Source: Bacillus nakamurai (GTDB lineage Bacteria; Bacillota; Bacilli; Bacillales; Bacillaceae). Taken from it: a stretch of DNA of 64,000 nucleotides. How positions within the stretch are numbered: position 1 is the stretch's first letter; each line of letters begins with the position of its first letter. Position numbers and translations under genes: made by a program. The notes under the pieces were generated by a model. The model did not search any database, had not been told where the DNA came from, and was given only the letters and a program-made list of their open reading frames with translations. The stretch spans positions 20,857-84,856 of the forward strand of contig NZ_LSAZ01000045.1 of the NCBI RefSeq assembly GCF_001584325.1. The letters run 5' to 3'. This document shows positions 56,259-64,000 of the stretch, piece by piece.

Positions 56259-57578
56259 TCAGCCCGATATCTTCGCAGCTGACTGCAGCTGCTTTGCTTC
56301 TTGATAAATTTCTTCAAACAGATCGGCGATATGCTCTTCCTCTACGCAGGAAAATGCAATTCGTAAATCCGTTTCATTGATTGAAATGGTCCCGATACCG
56401 CGGTGTTCGAGCAACGAAACCCGCAAGTCGTTGGCGTTTATGCCTTTCAGCCGCACGCACATGAAATAGCCGGAGTTAAACGGATAAGGCGTCCACATGT
56501 CCTCATAGTGTTTGTTTTCTGACAGCACGGCTTTCACCTTGTCCGCCCGCTTTTTCATAATGTCATATTTCAGCAGTCTTTCTTTCTCATAATCCGGGGA
56601 CTGCATCGCTCTTAGCATAAAGGTCTGGGACGGGTGCGGAGCGCTTGAAATCGTTCCCCTGATAATGCCTTTTGTTTTTTCCTCGAGCACTTTAAGCGCT
56701 TTCGGGCTTCTTGCGCTGTAGGTAATAAATCCGACACGGAAGCCCCACGCGTAATTTTCCTTCGTCGCGCCGTCTATTTTCACGCAAATCACTCGGTTGT
56801 GCACTTGGGCCAGCTTGCTGAAGATTGACTCCTGGATTGCCGTTTCATCATAAAACAGATTGTAATACGCATCATCCACAAGCACGACAATCTCTTTGCC
56901 GGATTCCGCCGCGGCCAGAATCACGTTGACGATTTCAAGAGCTTCCTCTTCCCCCGGCGTATAACCTGTTGGATTATTCGGGAAATTCAACACCACGATC
57001 GCCTTTTCTCCCTGCTTTTTCAGCAGCTCGGATAAACCTGCCGCATTAAAACGCCCTTCTTGATTAAAAAGCGAATACGTCTGTATGGACGCCTTGCGTC
57101 TGACGCCGAAAATAAAGTTGTAATTGCCCCAATACTTATCAGGCAGCAGCAGCGTATCTCCTTCATTGACGAATAAGTCGGCTGCAATGCTCAGCCCGTG
57201 TGTCAAAGCATTTGTCACGATCGGCGTGCTGATGTCCTTCCCGGCTAATGAAGGATTTTCGCGGCGCATTTTTTTCAGCCATTCCTGTCTGAGCGGCTCT
57301 TTGCCCGCCGGCGGCGCGTAATCGTATAAATCGTCAGGGTTATACGCGGAAAGCGTCTCTTGAATATGGTTAAAGTGCATTGACTCGCCGTGTAAAGTGG
57401 CGATCCCGATCGTGGCATTATACTTCCCCGCTTTGGCTTTCGCCTCCGCTGATTGCGTCAGCACCCCCTTCGGATAAAATAATTCTTTTCCTAAATCAGA
57501 AAGCAAATGAAGCACGTGAGGGTTTTCTTCAGCTAATGTTTGGTTCAGCTCTTTGGCTGCATCATTCATGTACGACAA
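56259..57578 (-). CDS. PLP-dependent class I/II aminotransferase downstream of srfAD
   Basis: 439-aa fold-type I aminotransferase. The cofactor motifs are VLNFPNNPTGYTPGE (Asn and Gly-Tyr), VDDAYYNLFYD, and the Schiff-base Lys in IDGATKENYAWGFRVG; a C-terminal LRIAFSCVEE carries the substrate-carboxylate Arg. It is about 40 residues longer than typical AspC-type enzymes. The substrate is unknown. It is on the same strand as srfA but behind a strong srfAD terminator, so it probably has its own promoter. In relatives of the B. amyloliquefaciens branch an aspartate-aminotransferase-like gene follows srfAD; the role in lipopeptide supply is inference. Confidence 0.9.
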   Translation of the reverse strand: MSYMNDAAKELNQTLAEENPHVLHLLSDLGKELFYPKGVLTQSAEAKAKAGKYNATIGIATLHGESMHFNHIQETLSAYNPDDLYDYAPPAGKEPLRQEWLKKMRRENPSLAGKDISTPIVTNALTHGLSIAADLFVNEGDTLLLPDKYWGNYNFIFGVRRKASIQTYSLFNQEGRFNAAGLSELLKKQGEKAIVVLNFPNNPTGYTPGEEEALEIVNVILAAAESGKEIVVLVDDAYYNLFYDETAIQESIFSKLAQVHNRVICVKIDGATKENYAWGFRVGFITYSARSPKALKVLEEKTKGIIRGTISSAPHPSQTFMLRAMQSPDYEKERLLKYDIMKKRADKVKAVLSENKHYEDMWTPYPFNSGYFMCVRLKGINANDLRVSLLEHRGIGTISINETDLRIAFSCVEEEHIADLFEEIYQEAKQLQSAAKISG

Positions 57579-57654
57579 TCCCTTCGTTTATATTCCATCA
57601 AATCATAACATAAAATTTTTGATAAATGAGAAAACTCTTAGGAAGATCTTGTTA

Positions 57655-57684
57655 CAAAAAAAACAGACAGCGAATGCTGTCTGT
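57655..57684 (-). terminator. Terminator of the surfactin synthetase operon
   Basis: Perfect stem ACAGACAGC / GCTGTCTGT with a four-base loop and eight T on the minus strand, seven bases past the srfAD stop. Confidence 0.92.
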
Positions 57685-57690
57685 CAAAAG

Positions 57691-58422
57691 TTATAACAAC
57701 TGGCCGGCGGTGCTTTTATTGATAATTTCATAGATCCGCTCCGCCACTTTTTCGGTCTCAGTTAAGATAAACATATGTCCGTCCGAAAACTCATGGAAAA
57801 CAGGGGATGCTGTCCATTGCTTCCAGCCTTCCGCGTCTCTAATGCATTTATGATCTTTCCGTCCGTTAAAAATATGGACGGGAGATTGAATTTTTGTGAC
57901 ATCTGACGGCCGGAACCTTTCAAGCGCCCGGTAGTCGGACCTGAAGGATGGGAGAAAAAAGGACATGACCTCCTTGTTTTCCACTAACTCCTGCGGCATA
58001 CCGCCAAGCTCGATAATATGGTCAAGAAATTTGTCATCATCAAGATGGGATACCTTTTTCCTTTCCATATGCGGCGGCTGGATGGCTGAGATGATCACAG
58101 CCTGCGGATAAATACCCTCCCGCTCCAATTTTTGCGCCAGCCTGAAGGCGACCATGCCGCCCATGCTGTGCCCGAACAGCACAAACGGACGGTCGGGGCG
58201 GAGATTCAATTCCTGCTTGTACATGTTGACAAGCTGTTCAAAATCCTCAACTGCGGACATTTGATTTGTTCCGTGTCCCGGCGGTTCCGCTGCAAGCATC
58301 TCACACTCTCCCTGCAGGTAAGTGTGGAGCGGGCGGAATGAGGCGGAATAGCCTCCTGCGAACGGAAAACAGATGAGCTGCGTTTTTTCTGTCGTATCGA
58401 ACGATTTAAAGAGCTGGACCAC
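57691..58422 (-). CDS. srfAD: External type II thioesterase SrfAD
   Basis: 243-aa alpha/beta hydrolase of the GrsT family that removes wrong acyl groups from carrier domains and supports surfactin initiation. The nucleophile Ser86 lies in LFGHSMGGM, the general-base His in DGHMF near residue 216, and [12 protein letters not shown] forms the oxyanion region. The start is GTG at 58422 with AGGAGG nine bases upstream. It follows srfAC by 18 bases. Confidence 0.95.
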   Translation of the reverse strand: MVQLFKSFDTTEKTQLICFPFAGGYSASFRPLHTYLQGECEMLAAEPPGHGTNQMSAVEDFEQLVNMYKQELNLRPDRPFVLFGHSMGGMVAFRLAQKLEREGIYPQAVIISAIQPPHMERKKVSHLDDDKFLDHIIELGGMPQELVENKEVMSFFLPSFRSDYRALERFRPSDVTKIQSPVHIFNGRKDHKCIRDAEGWKQWTASPVFHEFSDGHMFILTETEKVAERIYEIINKSTAGQLL

Positions 58423-58440
58423 TGGCGGCTTCCTCCTTTT

Positions 58441-61400
58441 CTAGCGTGAAGTTGACAGCTTCAGATGTTCTTCCTTAAGAAATTCGAGCAATTGCGCCGC
58501 ATTCCTTTCGAGATTTTCACCCTGAAGCATTTCTGCGTGAGTGCCATAGCCTTTTTTCACACGGTATTCACCTGCTGTGGCTTCTTCCCATGAAGCCAGC
58601 CACGGCGGCATTGTAAAGTCCGGTTCTGACGTTAAGAGATCAATATCCGCACGCACCCGGCCGCTGCTTACGGCATGCACGAAATAGGAATAAAAAGCTT
58701 TTGTTTTTCTGGCAAGGCCTTCTTTGACGGCTTCGTTATTCAATGCTTCATTGTCTCTGTTCACCTTCATCAGTGCTTCTGCGTCACTTTCCACTGTGCG
58801 CCCTTCAAGATCACTGACTCCTTGTTTTTTATAGGAATCAATCATGATCACCCGCGCCACGTCACGCCCCTCTGCTTCAAGCTGTTTGGCTGTTTCAAAG
58901 GCGAGCGTGCAGCCGGCCGAGTAGCCGAACAGCGTAACAGGGCCTTCCGGCTGAAGCTGATTAATCAGCTCTGCATAACGTTCTATACGGCTGTCTTCCT
59001 CGATAAAATCAAACGCGCAGATTCTATAGGCGGACAGCTGCTTTGCAAGCGGCTGGTACATAAGCCCGTATCCCAAAACCGGCGGAAAAGCAAACAGTGT
59101 GTCAGACTGGTTTTTGTTCATCAGCGTGACGTCCTTCATGCCCTTTTCTTCGCCATTGAGCAGATAGTCAGCTATGCCCGCTATTGTCGGCGCTTCAAAT
59201 AAAAGCTTCACCGGAATGTCGGCGCCGAGCTCTTTTTTGATACGGGACGCTGCCGTCATTGCTTTTAATGAATGGCCTCCGAGCGCGAAGAAATCGTCAT
59301 GAATCCCGATTTCCGATGTGCCGAGAACGTCGGCCCAAATGCGAGATATCGTTTCTTCCGTCTCGTTTCGCGGCCCTGTCCATTCCTGGCCGGCCCGCTG
59401 TTTCGGTTCTGCTTTCGGAAGGAGACGTTTGTTCACCTTTCCGTTTGGCGTGAGCGGCAATTGATCAAGGAAGGTGAACGATTGCGGCACCATGTAAGCC
59501 GGAAGCTGTTTGCTTAAAAAAGCTTCAAGCCCGTTTGTCTCAATCTTGGAGCCGCATACGAGATATGCCGAAATGGAAGCATCACCCGCTTCGCTGCGAT
59601 CCGCGGAAACAACGGCTTCTTTTACACCTTTATATTTCTGAATCTGCTTTTCGATTTCTTCAAGTTCAATGCGGTGGCCGCGGATTTTGACTTGGTCATC
59701 AATACGGCCGACAAATTCAATCGTGCCGTCCGGCAGCCAGCGCGCCAAGTCCCCTGTGCGGTATAAACGCTCCCCGGCTTTGAACGGATTCGGAATGAAT
59801 TTTTGCTTCGTCAGCTCTTCTTGGTTGAGATAGCCGTTGGACACTCCCATTCCGGTCAGGGCTAATTCACCAACCGCGCCAAACGGCTGAAGCTGCCCCG
59901 CTTCAGTCAAAATATAGGCGCCCGTCTCATTGAGAGGCTTGCCGATCGGGATGGCGGACATGGAGTCAGGGACGGTATTGATTGTATGCGCCGTCGCAAA
60001 CACCGTCACTTCCGTCGGACCATAAACGTGAATCAGCTTGCCGGGGCCCATTTTATGAAGGGCTTTTCTGACATGCGCTGCGGATGCGCGCTCCCCGCCG
60101 AATAATACGTGCCGAAGCCCTTTCATCCACTCGTCTCCCGCGTCTGTGAGCACATTAAACAAGGCTGTTGTGACAAACATGACAGTGATGCCTTCCCGCC
60201 TGATCAGCTCCGTCAGCTTATCCGTATTCAAAATCGTTTCTTTGTCAGCAATGACGAGCCTCGCGCCGTTTAAAAGCGAAGCGTAAAAATCGAAGGTGAA
60301 GCCGTCAAAAGCGTAATTAGAAAGGGATAGCACCGTATCCTTTTCCGTTATGGTGACATAGTTTGTGTTCTTTGCGATTCGTTGAATATTGGCATGTGTC
60401 GTGATATTGCCTTTCGGTTTGCCCGTTGTCCCTGACGTATACATGATATAGGCCGGATCGTCGGCCCCGCCCGTTGCTTCCGGTTCATCCGAAGGTGCAT
60501 CCAGGCGGCTTTCGTCGTCCATACAGAGCAGGCTCCCCGAATACGGCAGCTGCTCGGCTTCCGCGTACATCGCCTTGTGAGTCACGAGGCATCGTGCTTT
60601 ACTGTCTTCGAGCATGTACGCGATCCGGTCTTCCGGGTATTCCGGGTCAATCGGCAGGTACGCTGCTCCCGCTTTTAAAATACCGAGAATCCCGGCGGCC
60701 AGCTCAGGAGAACGTTTTGTAAATAGAGCGACTACTGAGCCTTTTCCGATTTTTTGATGTCTTAAACGGTGCGCGATGCGGTTTGATTCCGCCTGTAATT
60801 CCCGATAGGTCAGCGTCGCTTCGCCCGCGGTCACAGCCGGCGCATCCGGGTTTGATTCAGCGGCTTGGCGGAACCATTCCGTCAGCTTTACTGCCTCGGC
60901 TGACAGCGGTGAAGGATTTAATTTTGTTATGACGCGTTCCCGTTCCGCTTCATCAATGATGTTCACTGTGTGAAGAGGCGCATCCGGATGCTGCACGATA
61001 TCGGCAATTGCCGTCAGCAATTGCGATTTCAGCCGTCCGATAAAAGCCTCTTCAAAAACACTTTCGTTATAAGCGAGCTTGATCAGCATTTGTTCACCCG
61101 GCGATGCCATCACATTCAGATCGTAATTCGATTTTTCAAATACGTGGACATCCTCCATTTCGAAACCGTTTTGCTGTCCCTCTTTGCTTTCAGCGTCCTG
61201 AAGCGGATAATTTTCAAACACGATGATATGGTCAATGAGCTTCTGCTGCGCAGCCTGGCTTTGTATGTCGTAGAGCGGCACATACTGATGCGGCTCTGAG
61301 GCTAACGACTGTTCCTGAAGCTCGCTCAATAAGTCTTTGAACGTCGTGTTTTCAGCAAGCTGTACCCGCTTCGGCACAACATTGATAAACAGTCCGACCA

Positions 61401-62280
61401 TATGTTCGACACCTTTAATATCCGCTGGCCGGCCTGAAACGACTGTTCCGAAAATCAAATCATTTGAGCGCTGATAGCGGCTTAATAAAAGGCTCCAGAC
61501 GGCTTGGAGCGCCGTGCTGAGAGTGGTATTCTGTGATTTTGCCAGCTCCGCAAACGCTTTTGTCTCTGCTTCAGGCAGGGAAAAAAGCAGCTCCTTCGGC
61601 TGATAGGGGGCTTTCTGCTTGTTTCTTTGCTCGGCGAATGTCGTTTGTCCCTCAAAACCCGCCAAGTAATCGCCCCAATAGCTGAGCGACGCTTGTTTGT
61701 CCTGTTTTTCCAGCCATTGAATATATTCTTTATACGGCTTCACAGGCTTTAAGCTGTACGGCTTATTCTCCCGCAAAGCGTTGTATACGTGAAACAAATC
61801 TTGAACGACGACGCCGAAGCACCAGCCGTCCAGCAAAATATGATGATAGCTCCATACCCATTCGTAGCGTTTTTCCGCCTTTTTAAAAACGGCTGCACGC
61901 ATCGGAATGTCACGGGTGAGCTGAAACCCTTTCACTTTATCTTTCTCTTTGTAGTCATTGATGGCGGATGCCTGTTCGCTTTCAGACAGATGCGTCAGAT
62001 CGATTTCATCAATGTGGAAGGTTCTTTTTTTCAGAACAACTTGAACCGGCCGTTTGACTTTTTCGTGAATGAACACCGTACGAAAAATATCGTACCGGTC
62101 CACGATGACATTCATGCTTTCTTCAAGCTGCCTGACGGAAAAATTGCCTTTTACTTTCATTGTCATTTGTTCAATGTAAAAGCTTTGGCCGGGATTCAGG
62201 AGAGTATGAAACAGCATCCCCTCCTGCATCGGTGACAGGTAATACATGTCCTGGACTTGGTCTTTGCTAAATTGGCTCAT
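58441..62280 (-). CDS. srfAC: Surfactin synthetase subunit 3, SrfAC (C-A-PCP-TE)
   Basis: 1279-aa single-module nonribosomal peptide synthetase adding the last residue (leucine in surfactin) and closing the ring. Condensation domain about 1-440 with HHILLDG (146-152); adenylation domain about 460-960 with YIMYTSGTTGKPKG, YGPTEVTVFA and TGDLARW; carrier domain near 970-1045 with the phosphopantetheine Ser in LGGHSLKA; thioesterase about 1060-1279 with the nucleophile in LFGYSAGC. Length matches the B. subtilis protein (1275). Residues in the substrate pocket differ little by eye, but specificity was not computed. It starts 34 bases after srfAB. Confidence 0.97.
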   Translation of the reverse strand: MSQFSKDQVQDMYYLSPMQEGMLFHTLLNPGQSFYIEQMTMKVKGNFSVRQLEESMNVIVDRYDIFRTVFIHEKVKRPVQVVLKKRTFHIDEIDLTHLSESEQASAINDYKEKDKVKGFQLTRDIPMRAAVFKKAEKRYEWVWSYHHILLDGWCFGVVVQDLFHVYNALRENKPYSLKPVKPYKEYIQWLEKQDKQASLSYWGDYLAGFEGQTTFAEQRNKQKAPYQPKELLFSLPEAETKAFAELAKSQNTTLSTALQAVWSLLLSRYQRSNDLIFGTVVSGRPADIKGVEHMVGLFINVVPKRVQLAENTTFKDLLSELQEQSLASEPHQYVPLYDIQSQAAQQKLIDHIIVFENYPLQDAESKEGQQNGFEMEDVHVFEKSNYDLNVMASPGEQMLIKLAYNESVFEEAFIGRLKSQLLTAIADIVQHPDAPLHTVNIIDEAERERVITKLNPSPLSAEAVKLTEWFRQAAESNPDAPAVTAGEATLTYRELQAESNRIAHRLRHQKIGKGSVVALFTKRSPELAAGILGILKAGAAYLPIDPEYPEDRIAYMLEDSKARCLVTHKAMYAEAEQLPYSGSLLCMDDESRLDAPSDEPEATGGADDPAYIMYTSGTTGKPKGNITTHANIQRIAKNTNYVTITEKDTVLSLSNYAFDGFTFDFYASLLNGARLVIADKETILNTDKLTELIRREGITVMFVTTALFNVLTDAGDEWMKGLRHVLFGGERASAAHVRKALHKMGPGKLIHVYGPTEVTVFATAHTINTVPDSMSAIPIGKPLNETGAYILTEAGQLQPFGAVGELALTGMGVSNGYLNQEELTKQKFIPNPFKAGERLYRTGDLARWLPDGTIEFVGRIDDQVKIRGHRIELEEIEKQIQKYKGVKEAVVSADRSEAGDASISAYLVCGSKIETNGLEAFLSKQLPAYMVPQSFTFLDQLPLTPNGKVNKRLLPKAEPKQRAGQEWTGPRNETEETISRIWADVLGTSEIGIHDDFFALGGHSLKAMTAASRIKKELGADIPVKLLFEAPTIAGIADYLLNGEEKGMKDVTLMNKNQSDTLFAFPPVLGYGLMYQPLAKQLSAYRICAFDFIEEDSRIERYAELINQLQPEGPVTLFGYSAGCTLAFETAKQLEAEGRDVARVIMIDSYKKQGVSDLEGRTVESDAEALMKVNRDNEALNNEAVKEGLARKTKAFYSYFVHAVSSGRVRADIDLLTSEPDFTMPPWLASWEEATAGEYRVKKGYGTHAEMLQGENLERNAAQLLEFLKEEHLKLSTSR

Positions 62281-62314
62281 ATGCTCCGCTCCCCCCTTCT
62301 GTTATCTGTTTTCA

Positions 62315-64000
62315 TCACGTTAGGTTCTCCTCAAGCATGTCGAAGATGTCTCCCATTTCGTCCATCTCAAGGTCTTGCGCGCTGAAATCGCTCGGCGTAA
62401 ATTCTTTATCTTCTTTTGCCATGCAATGGCGGATGATCTTCAAAAGATTTTCTTTAAACCGTTCCATTTGCGTTTCCACAGTGCTTCTTTCATATTCCTC
62501 CTCATTATAGGAGCAAGAAATGACAAACCGGCCGCCGGTGATCATACCGCTGAAGCTCAGGGCGTATAAGGCCTCCGAATCTTCACTGACTTGACGCCCC
62601 ATATCGTATGCGGACGGCTCAAAAAGTTCGGTTTTCACTTCACTGTCAAACTGCCCTAAGTAGTTAAAGCTGATGTCAGGAGTGAATCCTTTTGCCGTTT
62701 CAGCGTTTGACAGATAGCGGAGGATGCCGTAGCCGACGCCCTTGTCAGGAACACGCCGCACTGTCTCTTTTACCGTTTTAATGACGGAGGATACCCCGTC
62801 CTCTTTGTTGATTTGCAGAATCAGAGGGTATTGCGCCGTAAACCAGCCGACCGTCCGGGATATATTCACATTCGGTATGATTTCTTCCCGGCCGTGTCCT
62901 TCTAAGTTGATTCCGATTTTGCCGTTTTCCGTCCATTCACCGATCGTCAAGCCGAGAGCGCTGAGCAGAATATCATTGATTTCCGTTCCGTACGGATGGT
63001 GAACATCTGTCAAAAGATGTGCTGTCTCTTCTTCTGTCAATTCGCATTTTACAGATGCCGTATGTTTGACGAGGCGTTTTTTTGGCTCGCAGTCTTTCGG
63101 CGCCGGAGACAATTGTTCTGCGTCAGCTTCCGCCCAATAATCCGCCTGCTTCATCAGCTGTTCCGATTGGGCGAATGTTTTCAGCGCCTCCGCCCAATCC
63201 TTAAAGGAATGGGTTTTTGGCGGGAACACAATGCTGTTTTGCTGCTGCGCCTGTTTATACCCCGAAGCGAAATCCTCCAGCAGAATTCTCCAGGAAACCC
63301 CGTCAACGACGAGATGGTGAACCGCGATGAGGAGATGATCGCCTTGTTCTGTCCGGTATTGCTCAGCCTTCAAAAGAGGCCCGTTTTCAAGGTTCAGACT
63401 GCCTTGAAGCTGCTCGGCAAGCCGCTGAATTTGATTTTTCAGCATTTTTTCGTCTGATCCGTACAGGTCGACAATGTCAAAGCTCGTCTTGCACTCATTC
63501 ACAGGCAGATGCGTCTGCACGATTTCTCCCTGTTCTTCACGGTAGACCATACGCAGCGCGTCATGATGCTCAATTAAAGCCTGTAAGGTCTTTTCAACCG
63601 AAACTGGATCAAAGCCGTCTGCCGCATGAAGCATAACGGACTGGTTCCAGTGGTGCTTGTTTGTAAAGTCTTTCTCAAAGAACCAGCGCTGGATCGGCGT
63701 TAATTCCGCCTCGCCTTCGACAGGCCCCTGATCAGCCTGCTTGCCTTCCGTCCGTTCCACGTAGGAGACCAGCTCTTCGATCGTCGGGTGCTGGAAGAGG
63801 TCTTTCATTTCCAGCTTGAAGCCGTGCTGATTCAGACGGCTCGCCATTTGAATGCCTTTGATGGAGTCGCCTCCTAGCGTGAAGAAATTATCGCTCACGC
63901 CGATCTGCGGCAGGCCGAGCACGTCCTGCCAAATGTCAGAAAGCAGGGTCTCCATCTCCGTTTCCGGCGCTTTGTATGCCACGCTGCCCGCTTCAATGTC
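62315..64000 (-). CDS. srfAB: Surfactin synthetase subunit 2, SrfAB (3' end only)
   Basis: Visible are the last 561 residues of a much larger synthetase; the gene continues past the right edge. First comes a carrier domain of the type that precedes epimerases (LGGDSIKGIQM), then a complete epimerisation domain (about residue 105 onward) with HHLVVDGVSWRILLEDF, the EGHGRE motif and SFNYLGQFD. This is the D-residue-forming end of SrfAB that hands its product to SrfAC; the C-terminus (DMLEENLT) probably acts as the docking helix. The embedded comS gene of srfA lies upstream, outside the window. Confidence 0.96.
   Translation of the reverse strand, partial: DIEAGSVAYKAPETEMETLLSDIWQDVLGLPQIGVSDNFFTLGGDSIKGIQMASRLNQHGFKLEMKDLFQHPTIEELVSYVERTEGKQADQGPVEGEAELTPIQRWFFEKDFTNKHHWNQSVMLHAADGFDPVSVEKTLQALIEHHDALRMVYREEQGEIVQTHLPVNECKTSFDIVDLYGSDEKMLKNQIQRLAEQLQGSLNLENGPLLKAEQYRTEQGDHLLIAVHHLVVDGVSWRILLEDFASGYKQAQQQNSIVFPPKTHSFKDWAEALKTFAQSEQLMKQADYWAEADAEQLSPAPKDCEPKKRLVKHTASVKCELTEEETAHLLTDVHHPYGTEINDILLSALGLTIGEWTENGKIGINLEGHGREEIIPNVNISRTVGWFTAQYPLILQINKEDGVSSVIKTVKETVRRVPDKGVGYGILRYLSNAETAKGFTPDISFNYLGQFDSEVKTELFEPSAYDMGRQVSEDSEALYALSFSGMITGGRFVISCSYNEEEYERSTVETQMERFKENLLKIIRHCMAKEDKEFTPSDFSAQDLEMDEMGDIFDMLEENLT

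Noticed and set aside
62315..64000. comS within srfAB
   Set aside because: comS is embedded in the first module of srfAB; only the last 561 codons are in the window.

Overview
The window is a Bacillus chromosome segment of the B. subtilis group, most like the B. amyloliquefaciens / B. velezensis branch. Almost every gene can be matched by product and order to the B. subtilis stretch between mtlR and srfA, read here in the opposite orientation. All organism and family assignments come from recognising translated sequence, not from a database search. No rRNA, tRNA, CRISPR array, insertion sequence, prophage or origin was found.

Layout. 0.1-6.3 kb: mannitol regulator mtlR, aldo/keto reductase ycsN, penicillin-binding protein pbpC and a damaged small monooxygenase gene. 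6.4-12.5 kb: spore lipase lipC and the 5-oxoproline operon ycsF-ycsG-ycsI-kipI-kipA-kipR. 12.7-14.9 kb: ycsE, small genes and a decayed dienelactone hydrolase. 14.9-18.1 kb: mannitol operon mtlA-mtlF-mtlD. 18.1-21.5 kb: copper genes ycnK-ycnJ-ycnI. 21.5-23.2 kb: spore glucose genes glcU-gdh. 24.3-28.6 kb: GABA genes gabT, gabD and regulator gabR. 28.7-30.6 kb: yczG, ycnE, ycnD and the stump of a multidrug exporter. 30.6-34.3 kb: petrobactin-type siderophore importer with a Fur box. 34.6-40.0 kb: aspartokinase yclM, the rapC-phrC quorum module and the yclJK two-component system. 40.2-43.1 kb: a truncated yclI fused tail-to-tail to a truncated yxeKLM operon. 43.1-47.5 kb: gerK germinant receptor. 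47.5-54.1 kb: yclG, peptide transporter, a deletion scar with pieces of a flavin oxidase gene and bsdA, and the tcyABC cystine importer. 54.2-64 kb: yczE, sfp, a YcxB-like gene, an aminotransferase and the 3' half of the surfactin synthetase operon (srfAD, srfAC, end of srfAB).

The surfactin end is coherent. The last SrfAB domains (carrier plus epimerase for the D-residue), the complete terminating SrfAC module and the SrfAD repair thioesterase lie beside an intact Sfp phosphopantetheinyl transferase that primes the carriers, so the strain looks able to make lipopeptides. The mtlA and mtlR promoters share one design: identical -35 hexamers, 17-bp spacers, cre-like sites and MtlR-type inverted repeats at the same offset.

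The most unusual property is a set of deletion scars in otherwise conserved sequence: yclI'/yxeM', bsdA'/oxidase', an intact promoter-operator joined to the last 88 codons of ycnB, and two frameshifted small genes. No wholly new system was identified. The strongest leads are these scars, the regulatory sites they leave without targets, and the uncharacterised aminotransferase behind the surfactin operon.
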